Shown piece after piece: positions 1-7,023 of a DNA stretch of 20,145 bases. Origin of the DNA: a virus; IMG/VR virus record IMGVR_UViG_3300031862_000786, positions 1 to 20,145 of that record; one strand, 5' to 3'. The position numbers and the translations under genes are program-made. The number at the start of each line of letters is the position of its first letter. Position 1 is the stretch's first letter. The notes beneath the pieces were generated by a model, which searched no databases, was not told where the DNA came from, and worked only from the letters and a program-made list of their open reading frames with translations.

Positions 1-480
1 TTTCCAGGCGCGTTTATCAAGACGGATCGTTTGAAACCTGACACTGGTAAACTGAGTGATTTGTTGCCGCAGTTTCTGTTTGGACAGAGACCTGCTAGGC
101 AGAGAAGGGTTGCACTCAATGTGGGGCTACAAAATCTTATCGACATAATTTGTGGTATTGGCACGACAACATTGTATAATAATGCGAATGCAAGATTGGG
201 TGTTGGAAGTGACGCAACAGCAGCAGACCCAACTCAAACAGATTTACTCGATGCAACACCAACATGGAAAGCGATGGACGCAACCTATCCGCAGAGAAGT
301 GGCCAAATAGCTGAATGGCGGAGCACTTTCGGTTCTGCTGATGCAAATGAGGCTTGGAACGAATATGCAGTTGACAATGGTGCTGCAGCTCATAAACTTC
401 TGAATCGCAAAGTTGAAAGTAAAGGCACCAAAGTTTCTGGGGAAACGTGGACGCTTTCGTTGAAGATAACATTTAGCTAA
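1..480 (+). CDS. Phage-type virion structural protein (fibre/decoration-like), 5' end cut by window
   Basis: The reading frame is open from base 1 to TAA at 478-480, and there is no stop before the TTG at 31, so the true start probably lies left of the window. Recognisable features are a VALNVGLQNLIDII segment, YNNANARLGVGSDATAA, KAMDATYPQRSGQ, WRSTFGSADANEAWNEYAVDNG and LLNRKVESKGTK. I know this pattern (NANARxGVG, AMDxxYPxRSG, F..G.AN.AWNEW) from a widespread small beta-rich family in tailed phages, usually annotated as hypothetical, structural or tail-fibre-like. A virion surface role is therefore likely but not proven. It is the first gene of an adhesin-like cassette running to 2501, with five bases before the next GTG candidate. 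Family membership is from memory; the precise place in the particle is unknown. Confidence 0.7.
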   Translation, partial: FPGAFIKTDRLKPDTGKLSDLLPQFLFGQRPARQRRVALNVGLQNLIDIICGIGTTTLYNNANARLGVGSDATAADPTQTDLLDATPTWKAMDATYPQRSGQIAEWRSTFGSADANEAWNEYAVDNGAAAHKLLNRKVESKGTKVSGETWTLSLKITFS

Positions 481-485
481 ATCAA

Positions 486-710
486 GTGATGCTCATGGGA
501 AAGACTATAATGTTGAAGAAGTTGGAGTCGGGTGCTTCCATTTGCGTGGATTTAGACGACTTGCTGGATATGATGGAAAAAGCTGCAGCGGAGAAAGGTG
601 TAGACGTCAACACGGCAACGGTTGAACAGAAAAGAGAAGTTCTGAAAAGCATGGGTTATGAACCGTACTTTGAAATATTGAAAAAGGAGGCTGAGTTTCA
701 ATGGCTGTAG
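486..710 (+). CDS. Small viral protein of unknown function
   Basis: This encodes up to 74 residues, from GTG at 486; ATG codons at 489 and 495 are alternatives, and no clear Shine-Dalgarno sequence precedes any of them. The protein is acidic and helical. A conserved-looking core, ASICVDLDDLLDMMEKAAAEKG, is followed by TVEQKREVLKSMGYEPY, and there is no membrane segment. The 3' end overlaps the next gene by ten bases, and the next gene's AAAGGAGG site lies inside this one, which suggests translational coupling. I do not recognise a family. Its place in the fibre cassette makes a small structural or assembly protein plausible, but this is context only. Confidence 0.6.
   Translation: MMLMGKTIMLKKLESGASICVDLDDLLDMMEKAAAEKGVDVNTATVEQKREVLKSMGYEPYFEILKKEAEFQWL
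683..690 (+). promoter_or_regulatory. Strong ribosome binding site for the 701 gene
   Basis: AAAGGAGG, ten bases before ATG at 701, is a near-perfect match to the archaeal anti-Shine-Dalgarno. It fixes the start of the 95-residue gene and lies within the coding sequence of the preceding gene. Confidence 0.75.
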
Positions 711-988
711 GTGACGTAGTAGCGGACATTCAAAGCATTGCTGCTGGCGCTTATTTGGACATTCAACCGGGCGCTGGCGTGGAATGGGTCATCCATAACA
801 TTTACCACGAGTTTGATGTTGAATTGCATCGCTATGATGGGGCGAACGACCTAACCTTTGACACCGATACGGGAGCAGGTGTGTATGCGAAATATGCTTT
901 TCACTGCAACAATACTGATCGAATCCGAGTTAAAAACACGAATGCGACAGCGAAACTTATCGGGTATTGCGGTGTGCAAACCAGATGA
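701..988 (+). CDS. Small beta-rich virion protein
   Basis: This 95-residue protein starts at ATG behind a strong AAAGGAGG site. It reads as an all-beta domain: AAGAYLDIQPGAGVEWVIHNIYHE, then VELHRYDG, then DTGAGVYAKYAFHCNNTDRIRVKNTN. The pattern (DIQPxxGxEWxIHNI, a YDG turn, NTxRIRVKNT) resembles small jelly-roll or beta-sandwich proteins found beside tail fibres in tailed viruses, so I infer a virion surface or fibre-tip role. There is no signal peptide or membrane segment. It ends in an ATGA overlap with the following gene (next ATG at 985), the usual sign of coupled translation in this cluster. Its function has not been shown directly. Confidence 0.65.
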   Translation: MAVGDVVADIQSIAAGAYLDIQPGAGVEWVIHNIYHEFDVELHRYDGANDLTFDTDTGAGVYAKYAFHCNNTDRIRVKNTNATAKLIGYCGVQTR

Positions 989-1746
989 CAAGGATAACTC
1001 CACTTCTGACAAGCCTTAAAACGCTTAATATTACGTATCAGACACCTCAAGAAACTCTTTTAGGCACGCCTGAAACTTTGCCGACAAGCGAACCCGGAAC
1101 TCCACAAATAAGCTATACGGTTGCAGACGGTGACTTATCAACTTTTAACTTGAGCGTTTACTCAAAAAAATGGGTTGCCTTAATTTATGGCGCTGGAAAA
1201 GCTGTCACCGCCGGAACGATTAGCTGGCGAATAAAGAAGAATGGTGCAAGCGTTGCTACAGGAAGTTCCGCTGTAACTGCGAACTATTATTACACAGTTT
1301 CTGCCTTTTTTTATGATGTTGCGGTTGGCGATGTTTTAGAGCTTGCATTATGGTCAACTGTAGCGGACAGTAACTGGGATTATAAGGCTTACCAAATTCA
1401 TGTGACACGATTATTTTTGTTGAACAAACCTCTGCTTCTTGTTCCATGCAACTTCACATCTTTGGCTGTTCACCCTGTTTTAACATTAGGCACTCCAAGC
1501 GCTTATATGACGTACAATCCGTATCTTTATCATCTTAATTTATTTACTATTATAATTTCAGTTGCTACAAATATTGCCAGTCTTCAGTTAGGAACGTATG
1601 GAATGTTTCGCATTAATTTGGGAGATTATACTGCCTCTAACTCAGCCTATTTAGCAATACATGCAACTTATCGTCCTCGTTATTATCAAAACCGTGTTCC
1701 TATACAGATAGTCCTGCGAGGCTTAAAAGGCGTTGTTGAGCCATGA
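985..1746 (+). CDS. Beta-rich virion protein, putative adhesin
   Basis: The likely start is ATG 985, overlapping the previous stop (ATGA). An in-frame TTG at 967 would add six residues but has less support. The 253-residue product opens with a Thr/Pro-rich linker (to about residue 35), followed by a predicted beta-sandwich. That domain includes ISYTVADGDLSTFNLSV, WVALIYGAGKAVTAGTISWRIKKNG, YYYTVSAFFYDVAVGD and VLELALWSTVADSNWDYKAYQIHVTR. The second half is aromatic- and Leu-rich and less regular. Alternating hydrophobic and polar strands with a GDVLELALW-type edge are common in virion carbohydrate-binding modules. No family was recognised. A host-surface-binding role is inferred from its place between the fibre-like genes. 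It ends in an ATGA overlap with the repeat protein. Confidence 0.65.
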   Translation: MTRITPLLTSLKTLNITYQTPQETLLGTPETLPTSEPGTPQISYTVADGDLSTFNLSVYSKKWVALIYGAGKAVTAGTISWRIKKNGASVATGSSAVTANYYYTVSAFFYDVAVGDVLELALWSTVADSNWDYKAYQIHVTRLFLLNKPLLLVPCNFTSLAVHPVLTLGTPSAYMTYNPYLYHLNLFTIIISVATNIASLQLGTYGMFRINLGDYTASNSAYLAIHATYRPRYYQNRVPIQIVLRGLKGVVEP

Positions 1747-2501
1747 CAGATTTAACCGAATACGGCGACGTGATGCTTGACGGCGTAGACGAGTGGGGCT
1801 TCCGCAAGATAGACGGCTTGCTGGAAGATGGAACGACAGTAATTGTGGTTTCAGGCTTCATTTTAAAAGAGGTTACGGATAGTTTGAGTTTAAGCGATGC
1901 TGTTTTGCGGGATAAAATCTTAACAATTTCCGATTCTTTAGGGCTTGCTGATTCACTGTTGAGTAATAAAACTTTGATAATAACAGATGCGGTTGCTTTA
2001 GCGGAAATAGTTGACGTTATAACAGGCGCCATAATCAAATACGTGACAGACACGTTAGGCTTGTCTGACCAAGTAAAAATTGACAAAGCGCTCATTGTTT
2101 CAGATACGTTAAGCTTGCTTGACCAAGTATTTCGGCATAAGCCACAAGTTAGCATTACCGATGCCATTGCCCTTGTAGAGGTTATAGCTGTTTCAAAACT
2201 TCTCATAATAACAGATGTGGTTAGTCTTGGAGACGTTGCCCTTGCCCTAAAACAGCTTCGAATAAGCGACGCCATAAGTCTTTCAGATCAAGTGTCGACT
2301 CCTTCGCGCATAATTCAAGTTTTGGATAGCCTTGGTTTGCTGGATAATGCCTATGTAAATAAGACATTGGTAATAAGCGACAATATAGCCCTTGCAGAAG
2401 TTGTTGAAGTAGGTAAAGGCGCTGCCGTAACCAAACTGTTTCTCATCCTTGGCAACATTCTAATTGATTTGAAAACAGGCAAAGTCGAACTTGCAATTTA
2501 A
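1743..2501 (+). CDS. Ten-repeat (about 18 residues each) virion adhesin/fibre protein
   Basis: This 252-residue protein begins at ATG 1743 (ATGA overlap). Residues 1-40 form a short N-terminal domain containing EYGDVMLDGVDEWGF. Residues 45-225 consist of ten tandem repeats with consensus [ST]D-x-[LVI]-[SGA]-L-x-[DE] followed later by K-x-L-x-[IV]. The repeat aspartates fall at residues 46, 64, 82, 103, 121, 140, 158, 176, 195 and 213, so the period is 18-21. A short tail follows (LGNILIDLKTGKVELAI). The regular period and alternating hydrophobic positions suggest a beta-solenoid shaft or a stacked amphipathic fibre. Similar SDSLSLSD repeats occur in viral and surface adhesins. A tail fibre or adhesin role is inferred from its neighbours. 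It is the last gene before the only large intergenic gap in the viral block. Confidence 0.75.
   Translation: MTDLTEYGDVMLDGVDEWGFRKIDGLLEDGTTVIVVSGFILKEVTDSLSLSDAVLRDKILTISDSLGLADSLLSNKTLIITDAVALAEIVDVITGAIIKYVTDTLGLSDQVKIDKALIVSDTLSLLDQVFRHKPQVSITDAIALVEVIAVSKLLIITDVVSLGDVALALKQLRISDAISLSDQVSTPSRIIQVLDSLGLLDNAYVNKTLVISDNIALAEVVEVGKGAAVTKLFLILGNILIDLKTGKVELAI
1875..2420 (+). repeat. Tandem protein-level repeat array, ten units of about 54 bp
   Basis: Ten units encode the motif [ST]D-x-L-x-L-x-[DE] at about 54 bp spacing (two units at 57 and one at 63). The DNA of the units has diverged widely while the protein pattern is kept, so the array is old and under selection rather than a recent expansion. 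Confidence 0.75.
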
Positions 2502-2592
2502 TGTGAAAATGCTTAGCTTTTCGGCATTATTCTGATTGCCTTAATTTTTAATCATTATTGTTTAATGTGTTTTCAGAAATGCTTTCTATTCA
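2502..2592 (+). terminator. AT-rich gap with possible terminator/promoter between fibre and connector genes
   Basis: This is the only clear non-coding gap inside the viral block. A weak inverted repeat (AATGC at 2508-2512 and GCATT at 2524-2528) is followed by T-rich tracts around 2541-2555. Archaeal termination needs only T-runs, and the same AT-rich stretch could hold a promoter for the downstream cluster. Neither is decisive by eye. Confidence 0.3.
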
Positions 2593-2658
2593 ATGAGAAT
2601 GTTTACGTTTTTGCATTCGTATCTTACTATTAACTATACGTTGTTGGAGCCTTGGCTG

Positions 2659-3033
2659 TTGGTTGCTGTAACGCCTCAAGAGATTCGTGAAAGAGTGAAT
2701 CTTACGGAAGCTGATGTTTCAGACGTAACTGTTAATAGGTTTGCCAAAGCTGCCGCGGTGACTCTTGGACTGGAGCTTGAAAAGACCATCAACTATATGG
2801 ACTGCTCCGATGAAGAAGCTGAAGCCATAAGAAACATCGCTGCGGTTTATTGTGCATGTAAAGTTACCGGCGGTTCGGCTTCTGGTCTGAGCTTTCGTGT
2901 TGGAGATTTGGCTGTTAACGAATCAAGCGGTGCCACTCCAAGCGGTCTCAGCAGAGAAAATCTGCAGTTTTTGATGAGTGAGGCTCAGCGTATCATCGAA
3001 AAGTTGAAAGTGCCTTATGTGGGGAGGGCATAG
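2659..3033 (+). CDS. Head-tail connector (gp6-like adaptor)
   Basis: I prefer TTG 2659 as the start. GGAG at 2646-2649 is well spaced, and the product then begins MVAVTPQEIRERVNLTEADV, typical of connectors. The longer frame from ATG 2593 has no Shine-Dalgarno and adds an atypical hydrophobic stretch. The 124-residue protein is mostly helical: a PQEIRERVNL helix, DVTVNRFAKAAAVTLGLEL, DEEAEAIRNIAAVYCACKVTGG, a loop with VGDLAVNESS, and a C-terminal helix ENLQFLMSEAQRIIEKLK. This matches the architecture of gp6/gp15-type adaptor proteins that dock under the portal. The next gene is the head-closure fusion, starting immediately after the stop (TAG/GTG), and then the tail terminator. That is the expected neck gene order, so the role is well supported by context. 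Confidence 0.65.
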   Translation: MVAVTPQEIRERVNLTEADVSDVTVNRFAKAAAVTLGLELEKTINYMDCSDEEAEAIRNIAAVYCACKVTGGSASGLSFRVGDLAVNESSGATPSGLSRENLQFLMSEAQRIIEKLKVPYVGRA

Positions 3034-4656
3034 GTGGCTAACGTCCCTGATGCGTACTACCAATTCGTGATGCATTATGCACCTTGGTTCTATGTGATCA
3101 CAACTGCTATGGCTGCGGACCCGCCAGGTGGCCAGAAGAATGTCACGGTTGCGGATGGCACTAAGTTTAGCGCTGGCATGCCCTGTGAAATCAAAGACTC
3201 AGCTCATAGCGAATGGAATGAGGTCGATTCTATCGCTGGCAATGTTGTAACCATGAAAAACAATCTAGCCTATACTTATTATGTGGCCAAGGGCGGAACC
3301 GTAGATCATGGCGACAACAGTTTTGGAAAGGGCGCTTTTCCAGCTGCTTTCGGCATCGAATTTCTTTATGAGGCTTATTCTGCTACTCAATTCGTTTCTA
3401 AGCAAACTGAGATTCGCTCAAAAATAATTGACCTAGCCAATTGGCTTCTTACCCAGCAATGCACAGATCCAGCGAAGAAGGCTTATGGCGGGTTCAAATC
3501 CAGCGAATCTTCAACCCAATATTACAGCATCGATGCGGGTCGTGTTATTCCTGCATTGCTTAAGGCGTATGCTCTGATCGGCACTTCGGGCTATCTTGAT
3601 GCGGCTAAACTTGCGGGTTACACTTTTCTCTATACGATGCAACAGCAGCCGAGCATTCTGGGACTTCATGACAAGTACTATGGGGGCTTCGCAAACTACG
3701 TCTCGATTTCTGATACTTGGGACACCATCATGAGCATTGAGAATCTTTACTGCTTGATTGGGCTCAAGGCATTGGCTGACACGTACGATGTGGCTAATGC
3801 CTCTCAGTACAGTGTCATGATGGCAGATGCTGCAGGCTTCCTCAAGGTTGGGTTTGAGCAGCTCTATTTGTATTATCAGCCTCCGCCTTCGGGTTCTGGC
3901 GTCTGGTACCGGGTGGGAATCAATGATACCGAAGTTTACGATGATCCTATGAGCTTCGCTCTGCTGGGGCTATATGTGTATGAGGGCTGGAGTTTCACCT
4001 GTCAGCGCGTCTACAACTTCATTCAGTCGATTAGGGCTTCTGGGCAGTATCCTGCTTATTGGCCAGAGATCTGTTGGCCAGGCTATCTTGATGTGGTTAC
4101 GATGTTTCCAGCATGTGCGTACTATGATGCGATCACTACGGGAATCTTGTGGAAGATTAGGAAAGAGCGAGATCCTCCAAGCTTCAAGCTTGCCTACAAT
4201 GTCGTGAGCAAGTATAGTGACGAGTTTCTCTATTGGGGGCCAGTCTTCACGGATTATAGTCCGATCACGGCGCAAAAGGCGATGGCTAACGTCACGTGGT
4301 TGGCTCGCATGTTTCTTAATTATGAAGAGCCTTTGACTAGGTTCACGAAGATTTTGAATAGCAAAGGCGAGGCTGTCCTGCTTTATTCAGTCCGTCAAGC
4401 TATTGAGATTGTTTCCTATGGCGAGCCCTTGGACATTTTGGCCGTTGTTTCGCCGGTTAGGGTTGAAGAGGTTTTGCTTGAGGCTGGCTATCTCCTCAAC
4501 GACTATCTGGCGTTCTACACTTTTGTGCCGGTGCGTCACCACGATAAGCTGAGACGAAAGGGTGAGGAGTACGAGATTCAGAGCGTTCAGCCTTTCACTT
4601 ACGAGAACCAGCCGATTTATTTCAAATCAATCGCTCGGAGGTTGCTTGCCACATAA
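3034..4656 (+). CDS. Head-closure-like protein fused to an alpha/alpha-toroid glycosidase-like domain
   Basis: This 540-residue protein has GTG 3034 abutting the upstream TAG. Residues 1-95 include a small beta module (VTVADGTKFSAGMPCEIKD, then NVVTMKNNLAYTY), of a kind seen in virion proteins. Residues about 97-430 form a long helical array with the spacing and motifs of an (alpha/alpha)6 six-hairpin glycosidase-like toroid: YGGFKS, IDAGRVIPALLKAY, YYGGF, SIENLYCLIGLKAL, EVYDDPMSFALLGLYVYEGW and ITTGILWKI. Acidic D303/D304 and E300 are possible catalytic or ligand residues. Residues about 433-540, with RHHDKLRRKGEEYEIQSVQP followed by YFKSIARRLL, resemble the barrel of head-closure/stopper proteins (SPP1 gp16-like). 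The position between connector and tail terminator supports a head-closure role. Whether the toroid is active or only binds glycan is unknown. Confidence 0.65.
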   Translation: MANVPDAYYQFVMHYAPWFYVITTAMAADPPGGQKNVTVADGTKFSAGMPCEIKDSAHSEWNEVDSIAGNVVTMKNNLAYTYYVAKGGTVDHGDNSFGKGAFPAAFGIEFLYEAYSATQFVSKQTEIRSKIIDLANWLLTQQCTDPAKKAYGGFKSSESSTQYYSIDAGRVIPALLKAYALIGTSGYLDAAKLAGYTFLYTMQQQPSILGLHDKYYGGFANYVSISDTWDTIMSIENLYCLIGLKALADTYDVANASQYSVMMADAAGFLKVGFEQLYLYYQPPPSGSGVWYRVGINDTEVYDDPMSFALLGLYVYEGWSFTCQRVYNFIQSIRASGQYPAYWPEICWPGYLDVVTMFPACAYYDAITTGILWKIRKERDPPSFKLAYNVVSKYSDEFLYWGPVFTDYSPITAQKAMANVTWLARMFLNYEEPLTRFTKILNSKGEAVLLYSVRQAIEIVSYGEPLDILAVVSPVRVEEVLLEAGYLLNDYLAFYTFVPVRHHDKLRRKGEEYEIQSVQPFTYENQPIYFKSIARRLLAT

Positions 4657-5645
4657 TGTCGGAATTGGAAGACCCGGTCTTAACTCTTCTGCGGTTGATT
4701 ACTACGAGGATTCAGGTAACCAAGGATAATGGTTCGCTTGCCAGCCTTTTGGCCACAAAAGAAGCTTATGACCGAGAGCTCCTCAAAGAGTATGATGCTC
4801 AAATCACGATGGGGCTTGACAGCAGTCAGGATCAGAAGCTTGAGCTTGCTGGACGTCTGAGACGCCGGTACATGGTTTTCAGATGCAATATTTACACGGT
4901 TGATAAGGCGGTTCCTGGAGCTGATGCGGGCAAGGTCATGCGGGACAAGGTAACTGCTCAAATCAATGCTATCATCCGTGAGAACAGAAATTTGCCATAT
5001 CAGACGGTTTACAATTTCTATTCGCTCGGGTATCCGAGTGGAGATCCTCACAAAGCTTTCGATGCCGATGCTACAACTGAACTTGTGCCCTCGAGTACGT
5101 CATGGGTTGAGCTTTCAGTAGCTAACTATCAAAAAATCTGGTCCAGCGATGATGTCAGACATTCCAAAAGTGTCAGTGTAAACAATAAGTATGCCCTTAT
5201 GCTTTTCAGGTTCAAGTTAGGTGCTCGAGAGCAGTGTGTTAAAAAGATTGTTTTAACGTTTGAGGGCTATGGTACAGCTCCTGCTGGTAATGGTGCAACA
5301 ATTAAAGTTTGGAATCACGTTGCTTCGGCATGGCAACAGGCCCAGAGCGGAACCGGCGGGGGAGATGAAACCTTAACGATCACAATTTCTTCTAACTGGA
5401 CGGACTTCATTGACTCGGATGGCTATGTCTGGCTTCTCGCCAAAACCACGAATCCGAGCGATGGCTCAACGCCTGCGGTCCTCTACTGTGATTTTGTTCA
5501 GTGCACAATTCAGGTTTATGGAATCTCACATTGTGACGTCGTGAGTTATAGGAATATTGACGTTACAGACGTTAAGCCATACCTGTTTAAAGCTGAGTTT
5601 CTGCTCAAGGGGTGGCTTTTCGAGTCATTGTCAGGAGTGTTCTAA
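4656..5645 (+). CDS. Tail terminator with inserted beta-sandwich domain
   Basis: The 329-residue protein overlaps the previous stop by one base (TAATG). Residues 1-110 (EDPVLTLLRLITTRI, RRRYMVFRCNIYTVDK and DAGKVMRDKVTAQINAIIREN) and residues about 293-329 (CDVVSYRNIDVTDVKPYLFK, then AEFLLKGWLFE) together read like one tail-terminator/tail-completion fold, split in two. Between them, about 115-292, lies a beta-sandwich resembling carbohydrate-binding jelly rolls: YALMLFRFKLG, CVKKIVLTFEGYG, ATIKVWNHVASAW and GYVWLLAKTTNPSDG, then AVLYCDFVQCTIQVYG. The location directly upstream of the major tail protein is the normal place for a terminator, which caps the tail and joins it to the head. The insert is a domain assignment by eye. 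Confidence 0.65.
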   Translation: MSELEDPVLTLLRLITTRIQVTKDNGSLASLLATKEAYDRELLKEYDAQITMGLDSSQDQKLELAGRLRRRYMVFRCNIYTVDKAVPGADAGKVMRDKVTAQINAIIRENRNLPYQTVYNFYSLGYPSGDPHKAFDADATTELVPSSTSWVELSVANYQKIWSSDDVRHSKSVSVNNKYALMLFRFKLGAREQCVKKIVLTFEGYGTAPAGNGATIKVWNHVASAWQQAQSGTGGGDETLTITISSNWTDFIDSDGYVWLLAKTTNPSDGSTPAVLYCDFVQCTIQVYGISHCDVVSYRNIDVTDVKPYLFKAEFLLKGWLFESLSGVF

Positions 5646-5673
5646 GTTTATGGTCATGAAAAATAACATGATA

Positions 5674-5681
5674 AAAGGAGG
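5674..5681 (+). promoter_or_regulatory. Strong ribosome binding site of the major tail gene
   Basis: AAAGGAGG, eight bases before ATG 5690, is the best site in the viral block. This fits the need for hundreds of copies of the tail tube protein per virion. The 44-base spacer after the terminator gene is one of the few non-overlapping junctions here. Confidence 0.8.
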
Positions 5682-5689
5682 AAAAGAAA

Positions 5690-6547
5690 ATGGTTGAGAC
5701 ATATGGAAGTGGAGAACAGCGATTCTATTACATCACTGAAACAGTATTTGGCCAGACGCCCGCAACCCCCGCAATGCTTGGGGCTCCAGCAGATTTGATT
5801 GACCCGGGGATAGACCCTGGTAACATTAAACTGCGGGGAGCTGGAAACTACGATCTTCAGGCAATCAAAAAGGGCTTGAGACAAGTCAGCTGTAAAGTGG
5901 GATATCCATTACCTAGCGATGCAGCTATTGACCTTCTCCAATGGGCAAAGGTAGAGACAAACAAGAGTCTAAGCATTGAATGTGTTTACTATAAGGGCAT
6001 TTTTGCGTCGGCTACGGACATTATCTCGCTACTTTTCAAGGGCATGAAAATTAACAAGGCAACCGTAGAATGTAGTATCGAAGACGTTATCAGGGCGAAT
6101 TTGGAGCTCGAAGGCCAAAACGTCACTGTTGGCACAGCGAAAATAGGGACTACCTATGCGGACTATGCCGGAGCCGTTGCATTCCATGAGAGTTATGTGA
6201 AGAAGGGCACTGTGACCTTGGATCGTGTGAGCGCTTGGAAATTTGTTGTGGAAAACAATGTCAAACGAGTTCCCGTGATTCGCACCACTGACGGATACCT
6301 AGCTAAGTACATACCCTTTAGACAGCGAAATCTCAGCGGAGAAGTGACCTTCGAGTTTGAAAGCAAGGAAGAGGCTGATGATATTCTCGCTGACACAGAG
6401 TTTGCTTTAGAGTTTGGGCTTGGAAGCACTAAAAAGGCTACTTTCACGGCTTGCAAGTGGGATAACGTAAGCATTCCGAGTCGCATGGAGGATCTGCTAT
6501 CTCTAAAGGCTGCTTTCACGGCGAAGGGACCGCTGGCCATAGTTTAA
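5690..6547 (+). CDS. Major tail tube protein
   Basis: This 285-residue protein starts at ATG 5690 behind AAAGGAGG. The N-terminus (ETYGSGEQRFYYITETVFGQTPATPAM) is typical of tail tube proteins that begin with a fluoride-free, strand-rich opening. The interior shows LKKGLRQVSCKVGYPLPS-like strand-loop patterns, VTLDRVSAWKFVVENNVKRV, YIPFRQRNLSGEVTFEFESKEEAD and a final SLKAAFTAKGPLAIV strand. RNLSGEVTFEFESKEEADDI is characteristic of phage tube proteins, where this beta-hairpin and helix pack around the tube. Placement between the tail terminator and the frameshifted assembly chaperone is the canonical order. There are no membrane segments. The assignment is confident from order and motif style, although no search was run. 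Confidence 0.85.
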   Translation: MVETYGSGEQRFYYITETVFGQTPATPAMLGAPADLIDPGIDPGNIKLRGAGNYDLQAIKKGLRQVSCKVGYPLPSDAAIDLLQWAKVETNKSLSIECVYYKGIFASATDIISLLFKGMKINKATVECSIEDVIRANLELEGQNVTVGTAKIGTTYADYAGAVAFHESYVKKGTVTLDRVSAWKFVVENNVKRVPVIRTTDGYLAKYIPFRQRNLSGEVTFEFESKEEADDILADTEFALEFGLGSTKKATFTACKWDNVSIPSRMEDLLSLKAAFTAKGPLAIV

Positions 6548-6558
6548 GGTGACGTAAA

Positions 6559-7023
6559 TTGAAAAGTGAAACGTTAGATCTTGATGAGCGGTTCGGGAAA
6601 GAGTACGCAGGGCACTATGTTTTCAGCGAAATCACTTGGGCGAAGCGTAACCGCATAATCCAACTGTACACGAAGTACAGCAGGTTTACCGGTCAAGTTG
6701 AGAGCAGCGACTTTGTCGCGATTCAAGCTGAAACGATAATGGCAAGCTTAAGGGAGCAGCCTCAGAATAAGCCCATAACACTTGAGAAACTATTAAGCGA
6801 GGATTCTGAAAATGGCATTCCGATTGACCTTGGCGAACTCTTGAGCAAAGTCGTAAATAAACTGTGCAACGTCTCAAAGGAAGACTCTGCTTTTTTATTA
6901 GAGCAATCCGAAGACAAAAGCCAAACGAAGCCCTCACAGAGTTCCGCTTATGTAAAGAGTTCGGGTGGACCCCCAACCAGCTCGCAAGACAACCAGCAAA
7001 AACCGTCCAGCAATTCCTTGTGA
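6559..7023 (+). CDS. Tail assembly chaperone, zero-frame product (gpG-like)
   Basis: The start is TTG 6559, twelve bases after the major tail gene. The 154-residue product begins SETLDLDERFGKEYAGHYVFSEITW, has a helical middle (KRNRIIQLYTKYSR and ETIMASLREQPQ, then PITLEKLLS and LGELLSKVVNKL), and after residue 113 turns into low-complexity Ser/Gln/Pro-rich sequence. That tail is probably just the zero-frame overlap of the gpT extension. Proteins in this slot bind the tape measure during tail assembly, as lambda gpG does. The gene lies between major tail protein and tape measure, the diagnostic position, and a slippery T TTT TTA at 6891-6897 allows a longer gpGT-type form. Both products are probably made, but they are absent from the mature virion by analogy. 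Confidence 0.8.
   Translation: MKSETLDLDERFGKEYAGHYVFSEITWAKRNRIIQLYTKYSRFTGQVESSDFVAIQAETIMASLREQPQNKPITLEKLLSEDSENGIPIDLGELLSKVVNKLCNVSKEDSAFLLEQSEDKSQTKPSQSSAYVKSSGGPPTSSQDNQQKPSSNSL

Noticed and set aside
1700-2275. 191-codon minus-strand frame opposite the repeat gene
   Set aside because: It mirrors the repeat codons of the + strand gene, is Ser/Thr-rich without recognisable domains, and has no ribosome binding site.
6864-6896. Independent start of the gpT-like frame at ATG 6864
   Set aside because: The codons before the slippery site do not look like part of the protein; frameshifting from the gpG frame is a better explanation.
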